A stretch of 64,000 bases of DNA from Cristatella mucedo (Eukaryota > Bryozoa > Phylactolaemata > Cristatellidae), in the NCBI GenBank assembly GCA_009760855.2, contig WPIO01000041.1:2710001-2774000 (forward strand), in the 5' to 3' direction. Every line of letters begins with the position of its first letter. Position 1 is the first letter of the stretch. This document shows positions 44,375-64,000 of this stretch, piece by piece. The notes below the pieces were generated by a model. That model searched no databases. It was not told where the DNA came from and saw only the letters and a list, made by a program, of their open reading frames with translations. A program made the position numbers and the translations under genes.

Positions 44375-46180
44375 GTAGTAAGCCAAGGCTCCGCAAAATA
44401 GATAAAAATAAAATAAATACAAATTAAAATTTTTAGCGTTGCGCTCTCACATAATTCACGCAAGCCACTTCTTTCATTGGACTTGCAGCTACTAATCGAG
44501 CTAAGTGGCATCTTGAGTAACTTGTAATTATTTTGGAACGACCGCGATTTACGTGGCGCGAATGCGAACGAACGTCATGATTGACTTTGACGACTTCTGG
44601 AGTCTGGAGCCTTAGAATCAGCTCTCTAAAAATGTTACTGCAACGGTTTCTAATATTGCTAGGGGTCGCACTGCTTGAAACTCGACTCTCGCGCTGCTCC
44701 AGCTGACTCGCACGCACGCCGTAGTTGCAAGGCGGAAGAGTCGGCTGCCGAAGCTCTTTAGGGCGGGAGGAGGATTCAAATTTCACTTCCGATGTACTCG
44801 GTGGCGGGGCTCTTTGTCGCGTCCTCCGTGAGTATCGTCGCCCCACAAGTAAGAGCTGTCCGCGAACTGCTGGCGGATACTGTATGTACCAATTCGATGT
44901 GTGCCTGGCTTTCCCGTTTCGCCTCGAAGCCATCCGCAAGACTGCTCCCGGACGGGATGGCATTTCTCCTTTGCCGCTTTTTGTTTCGAATTAGACCGTG
45001 TCATTGTCTGCGTGCACTGCAGCTAGTGTTGACGCTTTCTTCACTCCGATTCAGCGTCGAGCGATTCAGCGTATCTTGGCCGCTTTCCTTCGTAAGACAG
45101 TAGCAGTCGCACGCGTCCACTGTTCGCCATACTGCACACGTATATCGTTTTCGTAAAGGTTGTGGAATTAATGTTCCTTTTCGTCGCCAAGCCCCCCCCC
45201 ACCTATATGGTGCAGGCCAGGCAGATCACGCTCCCTATCTTTTTTAGCGCTGAGTAGGAGTGGTGACATTTAATTAGTCCGCCGTATTCGTGCAAAGCGG
45301 CAGCCAACCGACTTCGATCACTCTGCCCCTGCCAAACGAATTAGCACGACTTGATATGGCAAATCGGGGTTATTGCACAGCGTTTTTTCTACCTATTGTC
45401 GCCTGCCACGTTCTTTAAACGCTCGCTGTCGTTGTTCGCGAGCACGTGGGATTGCTGCACCCAGCTGTTGTAAGGCTCTATAGCTCCAGCAGGCTGAGTG
45501 ATAGCTAGTTTGGACTCAGTGAAGCGAGGGAGGGTTAGACTTATTCAAGAAAATGACTTGAAGAGCCAGTGCTCAGTAATACCGCTAGGTACAGACTGGA
45601 ACAGGCGAAGTAGAAAAATGTATGGGAAACTTGATGTGGTTTGGGAGCCGGTGTTCCAATCATCATGGTGCATCAATGATGCTAACCCGACGTAACTAAG
45701 AAACGACTGCTACCGTATGATGAAGCCTGTTTCGGCCATGGTGTCAGCTGGTGATTGTCGTCGATTGATGGCTCTACACAGATATATAATAATAATGATA
45801 ATTATTACTATTATTAAAATTATTATTGGCACATCATTGCTGTAGGCATTTGGAATACTTTTGGTTATGGTCTGGGGCACCTGGCTGGTCTGGTTTTTAA
45901 AGTCTTGGAGCTAGTTTACATGGCTGGTCTGTTGTTGTTTACTTTTTTCGTATCTGAATCACTGGAGAGCAAGTGAAAGGAATCAATCAGTGGAAGGCTT
46001 AGGAAGGAGGCTGATGGAATTTGAAGGCCAATGTGAATTCTTCATGCTTTTAAGTGTTTGCCTGTGTTCAATGTGATACCCGATCCCAATCATGCCCTAT
46101 ACGCCACTGTTTGTGCTGTTTGTACTGTCTTTATATAACTTTCTGGAAACACTCGAGCCATGTTGCATGTGTGTGTATGT
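44375..46180. other. Unassigned DNA
   Basis: No family motif seen. The 176-codon minus ORF at 44433-44963 has no recognisable features. A C-tract lies at about 45189-45199 and an ATA/ATT-rich patch at 45785-45828. Confidence 0.45.
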
Positions 46181-46189
46181 ATGTATGTA

Positions 46190-46644
46190 TCTCCGTCAGT
46201 AACTCCACAAAGTCATAAAGACATGTGGGTGTTACGCAGGAGAGTTTTGTATAGCGCACTCACAGCCTAAGCGGCTTTCGGTACGCATTCGGTAGCCAAC
46301 AGACTTCGTCTCACGCAACAAAGAGAAAGTGGGAAGCATTGCAGAGTTAGGAGAGCAGTTGAGGTAGTGAGTAGCATAGAAGTAGCAGTTCAGGACCGCT
46401 GAAAAAGATGTGCCATAGTCGGCAGTAGGAGAGTAGATGTCGTTGCGTAAGAATTGTGGAAGCGAGTTCCACAGTCTAGGACCTGCAGAGCTAAAGCTTC
46501 TGTCGCCAACTGTCTTTAAGCGGAGGAATGGGACAGCTAATTTATTGTCCACGCAGGACCTGAGGGCGCGAACAGGCTGAAACTGATGCAGCAGTTCAGC
46601 TAGGTACGAAGGAGCCAAGCCGTGGCGGGCCTTGTGGGTCAGCA

Positions 46645-46645
<1 letters not shown>
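46190..46645 (-). mobile_element. LINE family 2, 3' part
   Basis: Minus-strand: HKARHGLAPSYLAELLHQFQ, FSSAGPRLWNSLPQFLRN and CYFYATHYLNCSPNSAMLP, ending RLGCECAIQNSPA. Its 3' tail reads CTTTGTGGAGTTACTGACGG on minus. Better preserved than the copies at 14200 and 60170. Confidence 0.85.

Positions 46646-46706
<61 letters not shown>
46646..46706. repeat. (GT)n microsatellite
   Basis: About 30 GT units at the 5' break of the family-2 LINE. Confidence 0.95.
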
Positions 46707-46707
<1 letters not shown>

Positions 46708-47302
46708 TGCCTGCGTGTCCACGAGTGTTGGGCAATGGGTGAGTCGTGTGCGCACACTTCGAGCAGCCAGGAGATAGGCAGCACCATCAGCTGAATCAAC
46801 CCGGTAATTGCGGTCGATACAAGGGTGCTGAAAAAAGAGAGAGTATCAGGCAATCCTGGCGTGCTGTTCAGGTCTTGATTGCCGAGAGAGTTTTATATAT
46901 GACTTTTAACCTGGCCTTATTACAAGGAAGGAGCCCGACCTGAGCTGGCTCTTTTTTGGCAATCATCTGGTTGCGAGTCATTGGGCTGAGCGTTAGCTTT
47001 CTCATGCTTGTAATAACAACAATGAGTCTGCCTGAAGTTGCTCGGCGTAGAAACCATGATGGGATCTTCACACTTTTGCCTGAGCAGTACTGGTAATACC
47101 CCTCACCGTTTGGCAAGTGCCGGGCCACAGATCTGTAAAAATTGCACGAGTTGTGCTGCTGCCCGAACTAGTCAAAGTCAATGCCTCCCATTCAGCATAT
47201 ATATAAAGTGCATACAAGAGATTTAGTTCTCACAGATCGCAATACAAATCGTGCAACATTGTTATTATTATCATTGTTATTGCCATGTGCTTCTATTAGC
47301 TC

Positions 47303-47492
47303 TGAACGACTAAAAAAAAAATGCTAGCTGATTAGCAGCCTCTTTTGTATAGCAACAGAAGAGCCTTTATGGCTATCACCACTGCTTGCAGTGGCGATAA
47401 AGGATCGCCCACCACTGGATTCGAACCCACGACCTTAAGGGCCGAGGTCGTGAAAAGCGACCGCCTTACCTAGTGAGCCATTACGGCTTACC
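47303..47492 (-). mobile_element. SINE-A copy
   Basis: On plus: ATGCTAGCTGATTAGCAGCC, AGCAACAGAAGAGCC, ACCACTGCTTGCAGTGG, TCGAACCCACGACCTTAAGG (B box) and CCTTACCTAGTGAGCC (head). Confidence 0.78.
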
Positions 47493-47577
47493 GACTATAT
47501 TGTTTGCGCTCTAGTCAACTAAGCTCTCTGTAGGCACTTTTTGTGTGCTGTAAACGAAGCATGTCAATTGCTTAGTG

Positions 47578-47765
47578 GTAATAATAATAATAGTAAAATA
47601 TTTGTATAGCACCCTAAAAGAACTAAATCTCTAGCGAGGCAACTGACATGTGCTGTAAAGGAAGCTTGTCAATTGCTTAGTGATAACATGCACAGTGTCA
47701 GCATGCATGAGAACACAAAGGTCAATTCATGCCGATCCAGCAAATGCTGTGAGGAATATTGTTAA
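47578..47765 (-). mobile_element. LINE family-1 3' tail
   Basis: TAATAATAATAATAGTAAAA, GCACCCTAAAAGAACTAAAT, then CATGCACAGTGTCAGCATGC and GATCCAGCAAATGCTG. Confidence 0.75.
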
Positions 47766-47771
47766 CACTGC

Positions 47772-48128
47772 ATAATGTAATGTATCTCCGTCTGTAACTC
47801 CACAAAGTCATAAAGATCATGTGGGTGTTACGCATGAGAGCTTTGTATAGCGCACTCACAGCCTAAGCGGCTTTCGGTACGCATTCGGTAGCCAACAGAC
47901 TTTGTCACACGCAACAAAGAGAAAGTGGGAAGCATGGCAGAGTCAGGAGAGCAGTTGAGGTAGTGAGTAGCATGGAAGTAGTAGTTCAGGACCGCTGAAA
48001 AAGATGTGCCATAGTCGGCAGTAGGAGAGTAGTTGTCGTTGCGTAAGAATTGTGGAAGCGAGTTCCACAGTCTAGGACCTGCAGAGCTAAAGCTTCGGTC
48101 GCCAACTGTCTTTAAGCGGAGGAAGGGA
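47772..48128 (-). mobile_element. LINE family-2 3' fragment
   Basis: Near-identical to 46190-46515: TGTATCTCCGTCTGTAACTC, GCGCACTCACAGCCTAAGCG, GGAAGCGAGTTCCACAGTCT. Truncated near 48128, about 430 bp upstream of the DPF start codon. Confidence 0.85.
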
Positions 48129-48555
48129 AAGCATAAATCGAGCTGTCGGCTCAGCTATACAGTTTCGAACGTCCTGCTAACGTGTTTCACTGCGAGCAGA
48201 ATCGCACAAGTCCCTGAGGGGCCTACCTCAAGAAGAAGGCAGAGTATGTGACTTTGAACCTCCCCATCAAGTACAGCCTGCAGGTCGGTCTCTGTGCCTG
48301 GGTTGTGTCGCAGTTGAAGCCTGTGTTCTCGTTCCATAAAGCAGTGGACCCGTCTAGGTGCTGGCAACAGCATTTTCTTTGAGATGCGCTGTCAGCTTAG
48401 TATGAATACCCAGCAGCAGCAGCTAAGAATCTCCTCTTGCATCGATGTAGGCGTTTTGAAATGGATCCACTGTAAGCCCGCCGTCTGCTGCCCAGAGCCA
48501 CGTGGTGCTAGGATTGTCCAACAATTCTGCAGCCTCGATTGCACGCACAGTCGCC

Positions 48556-64000
<15,445 letters not shown>

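Noticed and set aside
44433..44963. 176-codon minus-strand ORF
   Set aside because: No motif, ordinary composition, no promoter or polyA support; could be chance.

Overview
The window reads as nuclear DNA of an invertebrate animal. Genes are split by GT-AG introns, ancient transposable elements make up much of the sequence, microsatellites are common, and three genes are clear animal orthologues: UBR7, OPA3 and a DPF/Requiem-type double-PHD factor. I cannot place the phylum from sequence alone. The coding exons were found by reading both strands and matching family motifs to splice sites. They are short, and several are not visible as long ORFs.

Layout. (1) 1-6520, minus strand: 5' part of UBR7, six exons covering the UBR box and the PHD-like zinc finger. 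The 4-kb intron 2 holds a 15-bp minisatellite of about 43 copies and a LINE nested inside another LINE. (2) 6521-6808: a compact divergent promoter region. (3) 6809-7006, plus: a 65-aa ORF of unknown function with a polyadenylation signal just after its stop. (4) 7.3-17.9 kb: tRNA-derived SINEs and truncated non-LTR retrotransposons of two families. (5) 18096-32146, plus: complete OPA3 gene in three exons encoding 184 aa. Intron 1 (11.4 kb) carries about four tandem copies of a 1.56-1.69 kb unit made of LINE remnants plus a (CA)n(TA)n tract. (6) 34279-43117: a Ty3/gypsy LTR retrotransposon of about 8.8 kb with a chimeric architecture; after the integrase, a second capsid-nucleocapsid-protease block from a related element is fused in frame. 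(7) 43.4-48.2 kb: tandem repeats, LINE and SINE remnants. (8) 48556 to beyond the right edge, plus: N-terminal half of a DPF gene (four exons; the zinc finger and double PHD are expected outside the window). A coiled-coil ORF on the opposite strand (52684-53694) lies inside its intron 1. The DPF introns are otherwise filled with SINEs, LINE tails and a probable Tc1/mariner remnant.

LINE family 1 is a CR1/L2/jockey-group element. It ends in a conserved 3' tail in which AAAGCGCC pairs with GGGCGCTTT, followed by an ATT repeat. A tRNA-headed SINE (SINE-B) carries a variant of the same tail, which suggests it borrows the LINE machinery. SINE-A is a second tRNA-headed family with its own conserved tail. 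LINE family 2 has a different 3' end. All LINE copies are 5'-truncated or broken. The host genes work in separate processes (ubiquitin ligation, mitochondrial maintenance, chromatin recognition); nothing suggests they form one system. The most unusual items are the chimeric gypsy element, the OPA3 intron array, and the two unrecognised ORFs.
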